Shown here one piece after another: positions 1-8,859 of a DNA stretch of 64,000 nucleotides (position 1 is the first letter of the stretch; each line of letters begins with the position of its first letter). Below the pieces are notes generated by a model that was not told where the DNA came from, did not search any database, and saw nothing but the letters and a program-made list of their open reading frames with translations. The translations under genes and the position numbers were made by a program. The DNA lies in the NCBI RefSeq assembly GCF_000422785.1, contig NZ_AUGS01000001.1, positions 62,001 through 126,000 on the forward strand. The letters run 5' to 3'. Source of the stretch: Pseudovibrio exalbescens DSM 16456. GTDB lineage: Bacteria > Pseudomonadota > Alphaproteobacteria > Rhizobiales > Stappiaceae.

Positions 1-1696
1 AGGCTTCAGGCGGCGGGGTGGTGAGTTGCCCAGTGCCATCAAGAACACGATAGGGCGGCAGCATGGTCGAGCTTGTCTCGCTCGGCTCACTGTCCGTCTG
101 AGCGTTGGTGCGAGCGGCCGCGTTGGTGGTAATGGCCTGAAGCATTTGGACAAAGGCACCGGAGAGCGGCAGGTTGGACCAGGTTGTATCTGCGGTCACA
201 TGGAATAGCACGATCTGACCTTGTCCGCGCACATCTGCCGTGACGAGGGGTGTCCCATCCTGCAAAGAGGCCCAGGTCTTGTTTGGCAGCTCGGCTGAGG
301 GTTGGGCCAGAACCTGTCGTTGGACGGTAACATCGGTAGGCACTGTCAAGGCGCGGAACGGACCTTCCGCAGCAAACTCGCCAATAGGCTGTGGTTGCTT
401 CCATGAGAGGCTGCCGCCCAACGTCCGGTCACCGCCGCGCAGGCGCACTGGAATTAACGTATCGCTTTCTCCTGCCATGTTCGGGCCGGCAAAACGCACC
501 AGTGTTCCGCCATTCTCGACCCACCTGTTCAACTGGTCTTCAGCCGAAGCGGGCAGCGTGCCGATATTTGCCAGAACCATCACGGTAACCCCCTTGTCGA
601 TCAAGTCCGTGATCGCTTCCCTGAGGTCCGTCGAGCGTGTGGAGGGGAGGTCTGCAAAGGGGGCGAGGGCACGGTTGAGATAGTATCGTGCCGAAAGAAG
701 GGGCTGGGTTTCTTGGGCCAGGCTATCGGTCAGAATGCCAACCTTGCGTCGCTTCCAACGTTCATCCGCCAAAAAAGTGGTGCCGCTGGCACGGTGGCCA
801 GTGAGTGTGAGGCGCGCGATGTCATTACGTAGATCGGCTGGCAGGTCCAGCCTGGCAGTGCCGGTTTTTTCGCCGCTGGCGAGAGTTATGCGTTGTCGTG
901 CAATGGTTCGGCCCTGTCCATCAACGGCCAGGACCTCTGGGCTCTCTGGCTCTTCGGCGTTCATCCGCGTTACATCAAGGCGCATCGATTGGGCATTGTT
1001 GCGCAGGTTTTTAAGTCCGTAGACCTGTGCATCAGGCGTGAAAATCTCGATGGTGGTTGTATCTTCATAAGTCGCCAGCGCCTGAAAAAAAATTTTATCC
1101 TCAGCAGTTTGCAGTGAGGAGGGAAGCCAGATCAGGGTTGTCGGCGGCGTATCGCTGGCAGCGGTTTGCATCAAAGGAGCCAATTGGGCGCGATCATTGG
1201 GCCAGCTGCGCGGTGCGAGGGCGCGCACGTGTTCTCGTGCTTCCGGGGCCCCTGTCAGGGCGGGTGTTTGGCGCGGACCGTCTGCGCTGGCAAGAACCAG
1301 AACGGGTCGGCCGTTTTCAACGGCTTCATCCAGCAGTTTCAGTGCGAGATCCTGCTGTTGGGACCATCCGGCTGCAGCATCCCAGCCATTGTCGATGACC
1401 AGCCATAGTGGGCCGGTGGTCGTGGTGGAGCGTGTGAGTGGATTCCACGTCGGGCCTGCCAGTGCAACGATGAGAGCAGCAATCAGAAGCAGCCGCAGCA
1501 AGGTCAGCCACCATGGGCTGTTGTTGGGGGTCTCTTCCTGTTTAGTGATCGACAGCAGCAGCCGCAACGGCGGAAACGTGGTTTGCTCCGGCCGCGGCGG
1601 GGTTAGTCTGAGCAGCCACCAAATCGCTGGCAGCAAGGCAAGTGCCGCCAGGACCCAAGGGGTTGCGAAAGCGAGTGACGCGAAAAGTCCACTCAT
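1..1696 (-). CDS. BatA-like / DUF4159-type membrane protein (C-terminus outside window)
   Basis: The first 565 codons are inside the window; the C-terminal part lies beyond base 1. The N-terminus has a BatA-type double membrane segment at about residues 8-27 and 62-80, with WWLLRLTPPRP between them. A degenerate von Willebrand A-like region follows: LWLVIDNGWD stands where a DxSxS metal site would be. Related alphaproteobacterial proteins end in a DUF4159 domain, which I expect off the edge but cannot see. The ATG at 1694-1696 overlaps the stop of the DUF58 gene as ATGA, so the two are translationally coupled. Together with the MoxR gene this forms a MoxR-DUF58-BatA operon, which in other bacteria acts in envelope or stress homeostasis. 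The exact role here is unknown. Confidence 0.8.
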   Translation of the reverse strand, partial: MSGLFASLAFATPWVLAALALLPAIWWLLRLTPPRPEQTTFPPLRLLLSITKQEETPNNSPWWLTLLRLLLIAALIVALAGPTWNPLTRSTTTTGPLWLVIDNGWDAAAGWSQQQDLALKLLDEAVENGRPVLVLASADGPRQTPALTGAPEAREHVRALAPRSWPNDRAQLAPLMQTAASDTPPTTLIWLPSSLQTAEDKIFFQALATYEDTTTIEIFTPDAQVYGLKNLRNNAQSMRLDVTRMNAEEPESPEVLAVDGQGRTIARQRITLASGEKTGTARLDLPADLRNDIARLTLTGHRASGTTFLADERWKRRKVGILTDSLAQETQPLLSARYYLNRALAPFADLPSTRSTDLREAITDLIDKGVTVMVLANIGTLPASAEDQLNRWVENGGTLVRFAGPNMAGESDTLIPVRLRGGDRTLGGSLSWKQPQPIGEFAAEGPFRALTVPTDVTVQRQVLAQPSAELPNKTWASLQDGTPLVTADVRGQGQIVLFHVTADTTWSNLPLSGAFVQMLQAITTNAAARTNAQTDSEPSETSSTMLPPYRVLDGTGQLTTPPPEA

Positions 1697-2604
1697 GCGC
1701 TACCTCCAAACGCCCGTGCATCATCGCCAAGGCGCGCATGCAAAAACAGCAAGGGTTCATTCGGGGAGTGGTCCGTATGATGTTCTATGTAGGACCAGCC
1801 AGCACTGCGCGCCGCGGAGCGAATGGTGTGTTTGTGTTCCGCCAGTATGTCCTGATAGGAGCGTCGCCACTCCTCGGCACGTCCCGCCAGAAGCTTGCTG
1901 CCAGTTTCGGGATCACGAAATTCCATACGGCCGTTGAACGGGAAGGTTTCTTCGATGGGGTCCAGAATATGGACGAGATGACCCTTGGCTCCTGTGGCGG
2001 CCACTTTGCGGATCCATTCTACAGTTACGTCTGGCGGGTCCAGAAAGTCAGAAAATACAAGAACATCCGAGAACCTTCGAATGTTTTGAGCCGAAGGATA
2101 GGCAGTTTGCACCTTGTGGTGAAGCAGGGCTGTGGCTATTTTCTCCGCCAAATTGCGACTGGCGGTGGGCGCAACAACGTCAGGGACGCCGACACGCTCG
2201 CCCGCGTCACCGAGCAGATTGGCCAACGTCAATTGCAATAGCAACGCGCGATGCTGTTTTGTGGTTGCGCTGAGTCTGGAGCGGAACTGCATTGACTCGG
2301 AAAGGTCTGCCCAAAGCCACAGCGTGTGTGCGGCTTCCCATTCCCGCTCACGAACATAGAGATGCGTGTCACGGGCAGAGCGGCGCCAGTCGATACGCTT
2401 GACCGGCTCGCCGGTGTGAAAGGGTCGGAATTGCCAGAATGTCTCACCGGGGCCAGCGCGCTTTCGGCCATGCCAGCCCGCAGTGACTGTCTGAGCAAGA
2501 CGTCGAGCCTCAACCAAAAGGTCCGGCAAGCTCTCCGAGAGCGCACGTGCCTTGACGGATACAGCCATCGTGTTGAGCGCGGTGGTGTCGTCTGTCGAGG
2601 CCAT
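1693..2604 (-). CDS. DUF58 domain protein of the MoxR operon
   Basis: 303 residues. The DUF58 core is visible: an R-x-G-G/P-E region (RAGPGETFWQFRPF), then VKRIDWRRSARD and WADLSESMQF, which resembles the D-x-S-x-S start of a von Willebrand A domain. No membrane segment is seen, so a cytoplasmic or peripheral location is likely. The ATG at 2604 is preceded by GGAG, 7 bases away. The gene lies 29 bases after moxR and overlaps the BatA-like gene by 4 bases. In this conserved operon type the MoxR ATPase is thought to act on, or insert metal into, the VWA-like partner. That role is inferred from the family. Confidence 0.88.
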   Translation of the reverse strand: MASTDDTTALNTMAVSVKARALSESLPDLLVEARRLAQTVTAGWHGRKRAGPGETFWQFRPFHTGEPVKRIDWRRSARDTHLYVREREWEAAHTLWLWADLSESMQFRSRLSATTKQHRALLLQLTLANLLGDAGERVGVPDVVAPTASRNLAEKIATALLHHKVQTAYPSAQNIRRFSDVLVFSDFLDPPDVTVEWIRKVAATGAKGHLVHILDPIEETFPFNGRMEFRDPETGSKLLAGRAEEWRRSYQDILAEHKHTIRSAARSAGWSYIEHHTDHSPNEPLLFLHARLGDDARAFGGSA

Positions 2605-2633
2605 TGTTTTACTCCGTTTGCCGCCGTAATGCG

Positions 2634-3647
2634 CTACAACTGCTTTTCAACGATGCTGCGGATCACACCGGGCACCGTTTGGCCATCAGCGCGCGCGGCG
2701 AATGTCAACGCCATGCGGTGTTGCAAGACCGGTTCCGCCAATGCGCGAACATCTTCGATACTTGGGGCCAGACGGCCATCAAGCAGCGCACGGGCTCGAA
2801 CAGTCAACATCAATGCCTGACTTGCACGTGGGCCGGGGCCCCATGCGATCAGGTCCGCAAGGGCATTGTCTGCCTCCATCTGGTCCGGACGGGCCGCGCG
2901 CACCAGCCGCAATATGGCTTCTACGACGGTTTCACCCACTGGGATCTTTCGCACCAGCGCTTGTATGTCCATCAGGTCTGCGGCTTCCAGAATGCGGGCA
3001 GCGGCGGCTTCATCAGCCCCTGTGGTTTCCAGCAGAATGCGACGCTCGGCATCCAGATCGGGGTAGTGGACATCGATCTGCATTAGGAAGCGATCGAGCT
3101 GGGCTTCAGGCAGCGGGTAGGTGCCTTCCTGTTCAAGCGGATTTTGAGTGGCCAGCACATGGAAGGGGCGCGGCAGGTCGTGCCGATGCCCTGCAATGGT
3201 GACGTGATACTCCTGCATGGACTGCAGAAGTGCCGACTGCGTGCGGGGGCTGGCGCGGTTGATTTCGTCGGCCATAAGAAGCTGAGAAAAAACAGGGCCT
3301 TGCAAGAAGCGGAAGGAGCGAGTGCCATCGGGACTCTCCTCCATGACCTCCGACCCGAGAATATCCGAGGGCATCAGGTCAGGGGTGAACTGAATGCGTC
3401 GTGCATCCAAACCCAAAACGGTTCCCAGTGTGTCGACCAGTTTCGTCTTGGCCAGGCCCGGCACGCCAACCAGCAAACCATGGCCGCCTGACAAGATGGT
3501 GATGAGGGACCGCTCCACCACGCTTTCCTGACCAAAGATGACGCGGGCAACTTCCTCACGCGCCTTGGTGATTGTGGTCACGGCCTGTTCGGAAGCCTTG
3601 ATGATTTCTTCAGGATCCTGTGAGACGCCGGGGGGATTGGTGTTCAT
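2634..3647 (-). CDS. MoxR-family AAA+ ATPase
   Basis: 337 residues, the usual MoxR length. Walker A is GVPGLAKT at residues 61-68 and Walker B is LLMADE at 123-128. The sensor region HVLATQNPLEQEG follows, then the AAA lid. MoxR ATPases act as chaperones for partner proteins with a von Willebrand A domain. Here the partners are the DUF58 protein and the BatA-like protein encoded directly downstream on the same strand. It is the first gene of the operon, and 335 bases without a gene separate it from the divergent DUF1285 gene, so the promoter should lie there. Family assignment is secure; the biological substrate is not known. Confidence 0.93.
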   Translation of the reverse strand: MNTNPPGVSQDPEEIIKASEQAVTTITKAREEVARVIFGQESVVERSLITILSGGHGLLVGVPGLAKTKLVDTLGTVLGLDARRIQFTPDLMPSDILGSEVMEESPDGTRSFRFLQGPVFSQLLMADEINRASPRTQSALLQSMQEYHVTIAGHRHDLPRPFHVLATQNPLEQEGTYPLPEAQLDRFLMQIDVHYPDLDAERRILLETTGADEAAAARILEAADLMDIQALVRKIPVGETVVEAILRLVRAARPDQMEADNALADLIAWGPGPRASQALMLTVRARALLDGRLAPSIEDVRALAEPVLQHRMALTFAARADGQTVPGVIRSIVEKQL

Positions 3648-3982
3648 GCATGCTCCACGAAGCTTGGGGGCTGGCTGATCGGTCTATCGCCGGTTCTAAC
3701 CATCATAATACAGGGTTCAAACAGGAATTGTTCCATGCAATTTCACAGAGATGTCAAAATTGCGGCATCTTTTACATGTTCCTCAGGTTGACTTAACATT
3801 CTGAGAACGCAGCGGCGTTTTGCCACTACCAGCGTTTAACTGTCAGGGTGGACAATTGCAGTTTACGCAAGAATGCATAGATCTTGTGAAGCCGCCTATT
3901 CGACCTAAGACGGGTGGGCGCGCACTGTATTTGTGTTTCCTGAGGTTTATCATGGGAACAGCCTTTGGAGGAGGGGCCTGAG
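3648..3982. other. Intergenic region between divergent genes
   Basis: 335 bases between the MoxR start and the DUF1285 start. It must hold the two outward promoters. A TTGACT hexamer lies at 3788-3793 on the plus strand, but I see no convincing -10 partner. I found no supported gene, tRNA or repeat here. Confidence 0.4.
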
Positions 3983-4558
3983 ATGACAACATCGCAATTG
4001 CCAGCCGGATTGCAAGCCCTGATTGATCGTGCAGGCGGAGATGGGAAGTCACTGCCTCCCATTGATCGCTGGGATCCGCCGTTTTGCGGTGATCTGGATA
4101 TGCGGATCGCCAGCGATGGTCAGTGGTTTTACATGGGGACGCCCATTGCCCGGCAGGCGCTGGTTGATTTGTTCGCCAGCGTATTGAAACGGGAAGAGGA
4201 TGGAAAATACTATCTGGTAACACCGGTAGAGAAGATTGGACTGACAGTGGACGATGCGCCGTTCGTGGCGGTCGAGATGGACTTCCAGCCGGGAGAAGGC
4301 GATGCCGGGTCGGTTTTCACGTTCCGCACCAACACGGGGGATGTTGTGGTTGCAGGCCCGGATCACCCGGTCCGTTTTGAAACGGAAAGTGACACGGGCG
4401 GGTTGAAGCCTTACATCCATGTCAGAGGGCGGTTGGAAGCTTTGCTCGCGCGACCTTTGCTTTACGAGCTGGCCGACCACATGGTTGAGAGAAAAATCGA
4501 CGGCGTTTGTGTGCTGGGAATAGAAAGCAACGGGGAGTTTTTCCCAGCCGAACAATGA
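3983..4558 (+). CDS. DUF1285 domain protein
   Basis: 191 residues from the ATG at 3983, chosen because GGAGGAGGGG at 3967-3976 gives a strong ribosome site; an upstream TTG at 3965 overlaps that site and is less likely. The sequence matches DUF1285: a WDPPFCGDLDMRI start, GTPIARQALVDLFASVLKRE, then DDAPFVAVEMDF and VRGRLEALLARP. Members are small soluble alpha and gammaproteobacterial proteins of unknown biochemical function. It heads a tightly spaced plus-strand run with the Nudix hydrolase, DUF6111 and the tRNA nucleotidyltransferase, an order common in Hyphomicrobiales. Nothing in the sequence tells its reaction. Confidence 0.88.
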   Translation: MTTSQLPAGLQALIDRAGGDGKSLPPIDRWDPPFCGDLDMRIASDGQWFYMGTPIARQALVDLFASVLKREEDGKYYLVTPVEKIGLTVDDAPFVAVEMDFQPGEGDAGSVFTFRTNTGDVVVAGPDHPVRFETESDTGGLKPYIHVRGRLEALLARPLLYELADHMVERKIDGVCVLGIESNGEFFPAEQ

Positions 4559-4572
4559 GAGGATAACCCGGT

Positions 4573-5238
4573 TTGAGCACCTTGAACGTGATGCACCCGT
4601 ACCCGTTGGGTGAAACGTCTGATCTTTATTCGGCGGATGCCTTCCAAATGCGTGTGCAACAGCGGATGGACGTGCTGCGCGCTGTGGTGGGCGGAGACCA
4701 TTTGTTAAATCCCGAGTTCAGCTACTGCGCTGAGCATCCTCACAAATTGCGGGATGCGGCCGTTCTTATCCTCGCTGTGAACCGAGGCCCCGACGCGCGT
4801 ATCGTGCTAACCCAGCGCACTGCTCACTTGCGTGCCCATGCCGGGCAAGTTGCGCTACCGGGCGGCAAGATAGACGAGGAGGATATCGATCCGGTGGCTG
4901 CCGCGTTGCGAGAGGCTCATGAGGAAGTCGGGCTGGATCCGGCCCTGGTTACGCCGATCGGTGAGTTGGGATCGTACCTGACCGGCTCCGGGTATCGGGT
5001 GGTTCCGGTACTGGCCACGGCCCCGGCCGAGATTGCCCTTCAGCCCAATCCGGCAGAAGTGGAACACGTGTTCGAGGTGCCGCTCTCATTTCTCATGAAT
5101 CCGGCAAACCATTTGACGCAGTCCCGCGAAATCGCTGGAAAGAAACGCTTTTTTTACGCAATGCCCTATGAGGACCACTATATCTGGGGGGTCACCGCAG
5201 GGATTTTACGCTGCCTTTACAACACGGTGTATGCCTGA
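4573..5238 (+). CDS. Nudix hydrolase, CoA pyrophosphatase (NudL) type
   Basis: 221 residues from a TTG start with GAGAGG about 10 bases upstream; an ATG 18 bases further in is an alternative. The Nudix box begins at GG97 and ends REAHEEVG at residues 113-120, giving the metal-binding REUXEEXGU signature. The preceding QVALPGG and the long insertion-free box resemble the CoA pyrophosphatase group, which cleaves CoA to phosphopantetheine and adenosine 3',5'-bisphosphate. Substrate choice cannot be proven from sequence. It sits 14 bases after DUF1285 and shares its stop codon with the next start (TGATG), so the genes are co-transcribed and coupled. Confidence 0.86.
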   Translation: MSTLNVMHPYPLGETSDLYSADAFQMRVQQRMDVLRAVVGGDHLLNPEFSYCAEHPHKLRDAAVLILAVNRGPDARIVLTQRTAHLRAHAGQVALPGGKIDEEDIDPVAAALREAHEEVGLDPALVTPIGELGSYLTGSGYRVVPVLATAPAEIALQPNPAEVEHVFEVPLSFLMNPANHLTQSREIAGKKRFFYAMPYEDHYIWGVTAGILRCLYNTVYA

Positions 5239-5510
5239 TGCTTCGAATTCTGATTACCCATGGCTTGCTGTTTCTCGTTCCTTTTATCGGTTACGCCATC
5301 TGGCTGTATCTGGGAAAAAAGGCGCAGACAGACAAGAAGTTCCGCGATGGACCGATTGCTTGGCTGGCAATTTCCGGTCTGGCGCTGGTAGCGGCCAGTT
5401 TCATCATCATGGCATCGGTGGGTTATGCCCCTCAAGGCTCGCAGTATCGCCCTGCCCAGATAATCGATGGGGTGTTCGTCCCAGGGGGATATGAAGAGCC
5501 GAATGGCTGA
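5238..5510 (+). CDS. DUF6111 small membrane protein
   Basis: 90 residues with two hydrophobic helices, about residues 4-25 (THGLLFLVPFIGYAIWLYL) and 44-63 (IAWLAISGLALVAASFIIMA), followed by a polar tail. This matches the DUF6111 family of small alphaproteobacterial inner-membrane proteins with no known function. It starts on the last base of the Nudix stop codon (TGATG). It overlaps the start of the tRNA nucleotidyltransferase gene by 8 bases, so it is locked into the operon. The fixed position between the Nudix and CCA-adding genes suggests an old operon, not a shared pathway. Confidence 0.82.
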   Translation: MLRILITHGLLFLVPFIGYAIWLYLGKKAQTDKKFRDGPIAWLAISGLALVAASFIIMASVGYAPQGSQYRPAQIIDGVFVPGGYEEPNG

Positions 5511-6729
5511 GTTGAAAACAAGCGACTGGCTGCAAACAGGCGCGATCCAGCGTGTGTTTGATGTGCTGGAGCAAGACGGAGACCGGGCTCGCGTTGTGGG
5601 TGGGCCGGTGCGAAATGCGCTTTTGGGTGAACCGGTTGAGGATGTAGATATTGCCTGCACGGCCTTGCCTGAAACCACCATGGAGCGCGCGGAAAAGGCT
5701 GGTCTGAAAGCTGTGCCCACCGGCGTTGAGCATGGCACGGTTACGCTTGTCTGTGAGGGGATACCGTTCGAAGTGACGACCCTGCGGGAAGACGTGGAGA
5801 CGTTTGGTCGTCATGCAGTTGTCCGCTTTGGGCGGGATTGGGCCAAGGATGCGTCCCGGCGCGATTTCACGATGAATGCGCTGTACGTTGATCGCAACGG
5901 AGAATTGTTTGATCCGCTGGGAGGGGTCAATGATTGCCTCACCCGGCAGGTCCGTTTCATCGGAGATGCAACCCAGCGTATTCGGGAAGACTACCTGCGT
6001 ATCCTGCGCTACTTTCGTTTCTTTGCGACCTATGGGCATGGCGAGCCGGATCCGGTCGCGCTGGCGGCTTGTACCGCCGAGCGTGACGGCATCACCGACC
6101 TGTCGGCAGAGCGTGTGACGAAAGAACTGGCTCGACTGGTTGAAGCACCAAGGGCGGCCGAGGTGCTGGAACTTATGCAAAGCGCAGGAGTTCTGACCCC
6201 TGCAGCCGGCGAACCGGTTGAACTGGACCGCGTGCAGGCGGTGATAAGTGCAGAACAGGCGCTGGGCTTGAACGGGGACAAGGACCTGCGTTTGATTGCG
6301 CTCAAAGATGAAAGATCGTGCGTTCATTTGCGTTTTTCAGGGATGTTTTGCAAGCGTGAGCACGCAGCCCATCAGGCCCGGCGTGCTTTGGCAGCCCACG
6401 GCTTTGGGCAGGCGCATCTGAAGTCGCTTGCCTATGACTTATCCGCCCCTGCAGTTGGTGATGGTATCTTGCTGTCTGCCTTGGATGTGTCGGCAGTAGA
6501 GGAGGTGCGCGCGCCGTGGTCCTTCGTGACGTCGTGGACCGTGCCGGAGTTGCCCGTCACCGGCAAGGATCTGGTCAAGGCTGGTGTTGTGCCCGGACCG
6601 CAGATCGGCACTCTTTTGGAGGCGGCCAAGAAGAGCTGGAAGGCCTCCGACTACACAAAGACCAAGCAGGCGCTGCTTGCCGAACTTCTGGCTGCGGGGG
6701 AAGCGGGCACGGAGCCGTCAGATGATTGA
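5503..6729 (+). CDS. CCA tRNA nucleotidyltransferase (poly(A) polymerase family)
   Basis: 408 residues if started at the ATG at 5503, which has GAAGAG 4 bases upstream; the ATG at 5491 is possible but has a poorly spaced ribosome site. The class II head domain shows VVGGPVRNALLG (residues 31-42) and DVDIA (47-51), the nucleotidyltransferase motif with catalytic aspartates. RRDFTMNALY and RIREDYLRILRYFRF mark the neck with template residues. The enzyme adds or repairs the 3' CCA of tRNAs in the cytoplasm. Since no encoded CCA can be checked here, a repair role in addition to synthesis is open. It overlaps the DUF1284 gene by 8 bases. Confidence 0.92.
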   Translation: MAELKTSDWLQTGAIQRVFDVLEQDGDRARVVGGPVRNALLGEPVEDVDIACTALPETTMERAEKAGLKAVPTGVEHGTVTLVCEGIPFEVTTLREDVETFGRHAVVRFGRDWAKDASRRDFTMNALYVDRNGELFDPLGGVNDCLTRQVRFIGDATQRIREDYLRILRYFRFFATYGHGEPDPVALAACTAERDGITDLSAERVTKELARLVEAPRAAEVLELMQSAGVLTPAAGEPVELDRVQAVISAEQALGLNGDKDLRLIALKDERSCVHLRFSGMFCKREHAAHQARRALAAHGFGQAHLKSLAYDLSAPAVGDGILLSALDVSAVEEVRAPWSFVTSWTVPELPVTGKDLVKAGVVPGPQIGTLLEAAKKSWKASDYTKTKQALLAELLAAGEAGTEPSDD

Positions 6730-7147
6730 GCTACGCGGCCATCACCTGTTGTGCATGTTGACGTTTGTGGGCAAGGGCTACACCGCCGCCTTTACCCGCA
6801 ATTACGAAGGCTTGATGCAACGGATGAACGCGGGAGAGCCGGTCAAGGTGGTTGCAGGGCCGGATGCCATATGCGCCGGGCTTTTGAAATCAGACCCCTG
6901 TGCTCATTGTCATGACGACAGCGTAAAGGAACGCGATGCAGCGGCGCTGCAGGCTGTGGAAGCGGCGCTCGGGCGACCCTTGCCACGTGAAGCCGCGTTT
7001 ACGTTGAGTGCTGACGATATCGAGCGGTTGCGAGCCGGTTACAGCGCAGGTCAGATGAAAGCCGCCTGTGAAGGGTGTGAGTGGCAAACCCTGTGCGCGG
7101 AGATTGCCGCCTCGGGCTTTTCCGGGGTGCGGCTTTTTGGAAAATAG
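6722..7147 (+). CDS. DUF1284 cysteine-rich protein
   Basis: 141 residues. It opens with IELRGHHLLCMLTF, the DUF1284 signature. Cysteines cluster as C59 near GLL, then PCAHCHDD and CEGCEWQTLC. Such spacing suggests binding of an iron-sulfur cluster or zinc, as proposed for the family, but no function is established. The ATG lies 8 bases inside the end of the tRNA nucleotidyltransferase gene, so it is probably the last gene of the run that begins with DUF1285. A 77-base gap follows before the Tim44-like gene. Confidence 0.85.
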   Translation: MIELRGHHLLCMLTFVGKGYTAAFTRNYEGLMQRMNAGEPVKVVAGPDAICAGLLKSDPCAHCHDDSVKERDAAALQAVEAALGRPLPREAAFTLSADDIERLRAGYSAGQMKAACEGCEWQTLCAEIAASGFSGVRLFGK

Positions 7148-7224
7148 GGACACGAGCCTTTTATTTGACGCCGCGCTGACTATATCCAAGCGAAACATGT
7201 TTCTTCGACAATTGTGGGATCTCC

Positions 7225-8253
7225 ATGCGTTTCATTCTCAAATCACGGCGCGTCTTGACGCTTCTCATCATGGCCGTCGCGGTCGTGTTCGTGACGGCTG
7301 AGTTTGCCGAGGCCAAGCGCGGCTTCAGCTTTGGCAGCCGCGGCTCGCGCACGTTCAGCGCGCCGAAGACGACCCAGACAGCACCAAAAACCCAACCGTT
7401 GGAGCGGTCCATGACACCGCGTCAGCAAGGCACGCAGCAGCAAGGTGTAGGTTCGCAGCAAACACGAACCCAGCAGGCCGGTGCCATGCAGCAGCGCCGC
7501 GGCTTGTTTGGCGGTGGGTTCATGGGCTCCATGTTGGGCGGCTTGATGCTTGGCGGCCTGATCGGCATGCTGCTTGGCCACGGTATGGGCGGCTTTGCAG
7601 GCTTTCTTGGTTTGATCTTCCAGCTGCTGCTGTTGGCTGGCGGCGTCATGTTGTTGATGCGTTTCCTGAGATCGCGGCAACAGCCACAGGCGGCTGGCGC
7701 AGGAAGTGGCTATGCGCCGCATCCCACTCAGAATTTTGAGTTCAACGACGCCGGTGGCGCGCGCGCTGGAGGCAGCTCCGTGCCCAATGCGGGAGCACGA
7801 CCCGTTCACGATGATCACCCGACGGCATCCGCTACACCTGCGGATGATGAAATCGGGCTGACGGCTGACGACTTCGACAGGTTTGAAGACATGCTGACGC
7901 GGGTATGGACAGCCTACGGCGCAGAGGATTATGGCGCGATCCGCGAGCTTACCACGCCAGAGATCATGGGATATTTCGCGGAGGAGCTGGGGCAAGCAGC
8001 CTCGAATGGTCTCATTAACGAAGTGCGCGATATCAAGTTGTTGCAGGGTGACCTGAGTGAGGCTTGGCGCGAGGGGGCTGACGAATATGCGACAGTGGCC
8101 ATGCGCTATTCATCCATTGATGTGACCCGTGAACGCGCAACCAACAAGGTGGTTGAAGGGAACCCGGATGAGCCGGAAGAGCGGACAGAGCTCTGGACCT
8201 TTGTTCGCCAGACAGGTGAGCCATGGAAACTTTCGGCCATTCAACAAGGTTGA
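7225..8253 (+). CDS. Tim44-like domain protein with signal peptide
   Basis: 342 residues. An N-terminal signal or anchor is at about 9-31, followed by a Ser/Arg/Gln-rich linker at 32-90. A glycine-rich membrane segment of about 50 residues (94-145) is built of short GG and GGLMLGG repeats. The C-terminal domain from about residue 205 (LTADDFDRFEDMLTRVW to TGEPWKLSAI) matches the Tim44 / TIM44-like fold, which is related to NTF2 and contacts the membrane. Bacterial members are poorly understood; the mitochondrial protein tethers Hsp70 to the import channel. It stands alone, with its own upstream gap and a strong hairpin after the stop. Confidence 0.88.
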   Translation: MRFILKSRRVLTLLIMAVAVVFVTAEFAEAKRGFSFGSRGSRTFSAPKTTQTAPKTQPLERSMTPRQQGTQQQGVGSQQTRTQQAGAMQQRRGLFGGGFMGSMLGGLMLGGLIGMLLGHGMGGFAGFLGLIFQLLLLAGGVMLLMRFLRSRQQPQAAGAGSGYAPHPTQNFEFNDAGGARAGGSSVPNAGARPVHDDHPTASATPADDEIGLTADDFDRFEDMLTRVWTAYGAEDYGAIRELTTPEIMGYFAEELGQAASNGLINEVRDIKLLQGDLSEAWREGADEYATVAMRYSSIDVTRERATNKVVEGNPDEPEERTELWTFVRQTGEPWKLSAIQQG

Positions 8254-8282
8254 TCGGCCTTCTTTTTCAATGAAAGTGACAG

Positions 8283-8304
8283 TGTCCCGCCGGTTGGCGG
8301 GACA
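8283..8304. terminator. Hairpin between convergent genes
   Basis: Nine-base perfect arms TGTCCCGCC and GGCGGGACA with a GGTT loop lie between the Tim44-like stop and the end of the opposing membrane-protein gene. The T tract is short (TTCGTTT), so termination efficiency is uncertain. Confidence 0.65.
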
Positions 8305-8310
8305 TTCGTT

Positions 8311-8835
8311 TCATGTCGAGGTCTGACGGCACGAACGGGGCGCTGGCATGGATTGCTTGTTCTGGTGCGCATAAAGCACGACACGTATCGCCCGCCCCGT
8401 AAAGGTGCCGGATGCGAAGCTGACTAGGCCAGCATAAACGCCAATGAAGACCGGTGCTGATGCAAGGGCCGGTTCAATGGCCAGAGCGACGCCTCGCGCA
8501 AAATTGGCCCAGAATACGGCCATCATCATTGCCAGTGTGAGCCATTCACCCGCCAACTGGACATAAGCGCCATCTGTTCCTCGAAGCCACTTTCTTTGCC
8601 AATGAAAGCCGCTGAGCATGCCGAAGATGTAAAATACAGCAAAGCCCGTCCACGCAAGAACCGGATTGGCAAGCGAAGCGATGGAATTGGCGGACATGAT
8701 GCCAATGAGCGGCAGGAGAAGGAATGTGGCGATGCGGGTTTGCCGAGGCCTTGTTGACCGCAGTCCGGCCCAGATCAACAAGGCAAGCAGAGGCCATACC
8801 CACACCGGGGCACCCGTGACGATTTGAAGTAGCAT
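8311..8835 (-). CDS. DUF6622-type integral membrane protein
   Basis: 174 residues with about five hydrophobic segments: VWVWPLLALLIWAGL, IATFLLLPLIGIMSANSIA, LAWTGFAVFYIFGMLSGF, a fourth around residues 98-116 and APVFIGVYAGLVSFASG. The pattern and the short polar C-terminus fit the DUF6622 family of uncharacterised inner-membrane proteins. The ATG at 8835 has CAGG about 7 bases upstream. It follows the XRE-2TM regulator gene by 24 bases on the same strand, so the two are likely one transcript. A sensor or transporter role cannot be read from the sequence. Confidence 0.75.
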   Translation of the reverse strand: MLLQIVTGAPVWVWPLLALLIWAGLRSTRPRQTRIATFLLLPLIGIMSANSIASLANPVLAWTGFAVFYIFGMLSGFHWQRKWLRGTDGAYVQLAGEWLTLAMMMAVFWANFARGVALAIEPALASAPVFIGVYAGLVSFASGTFTGRAIRVVLYAHQNKQSMPAPRSCRQTST

Positions 8836-8859
8836 TTTGAAACCTGTTTTCCCGTCACT

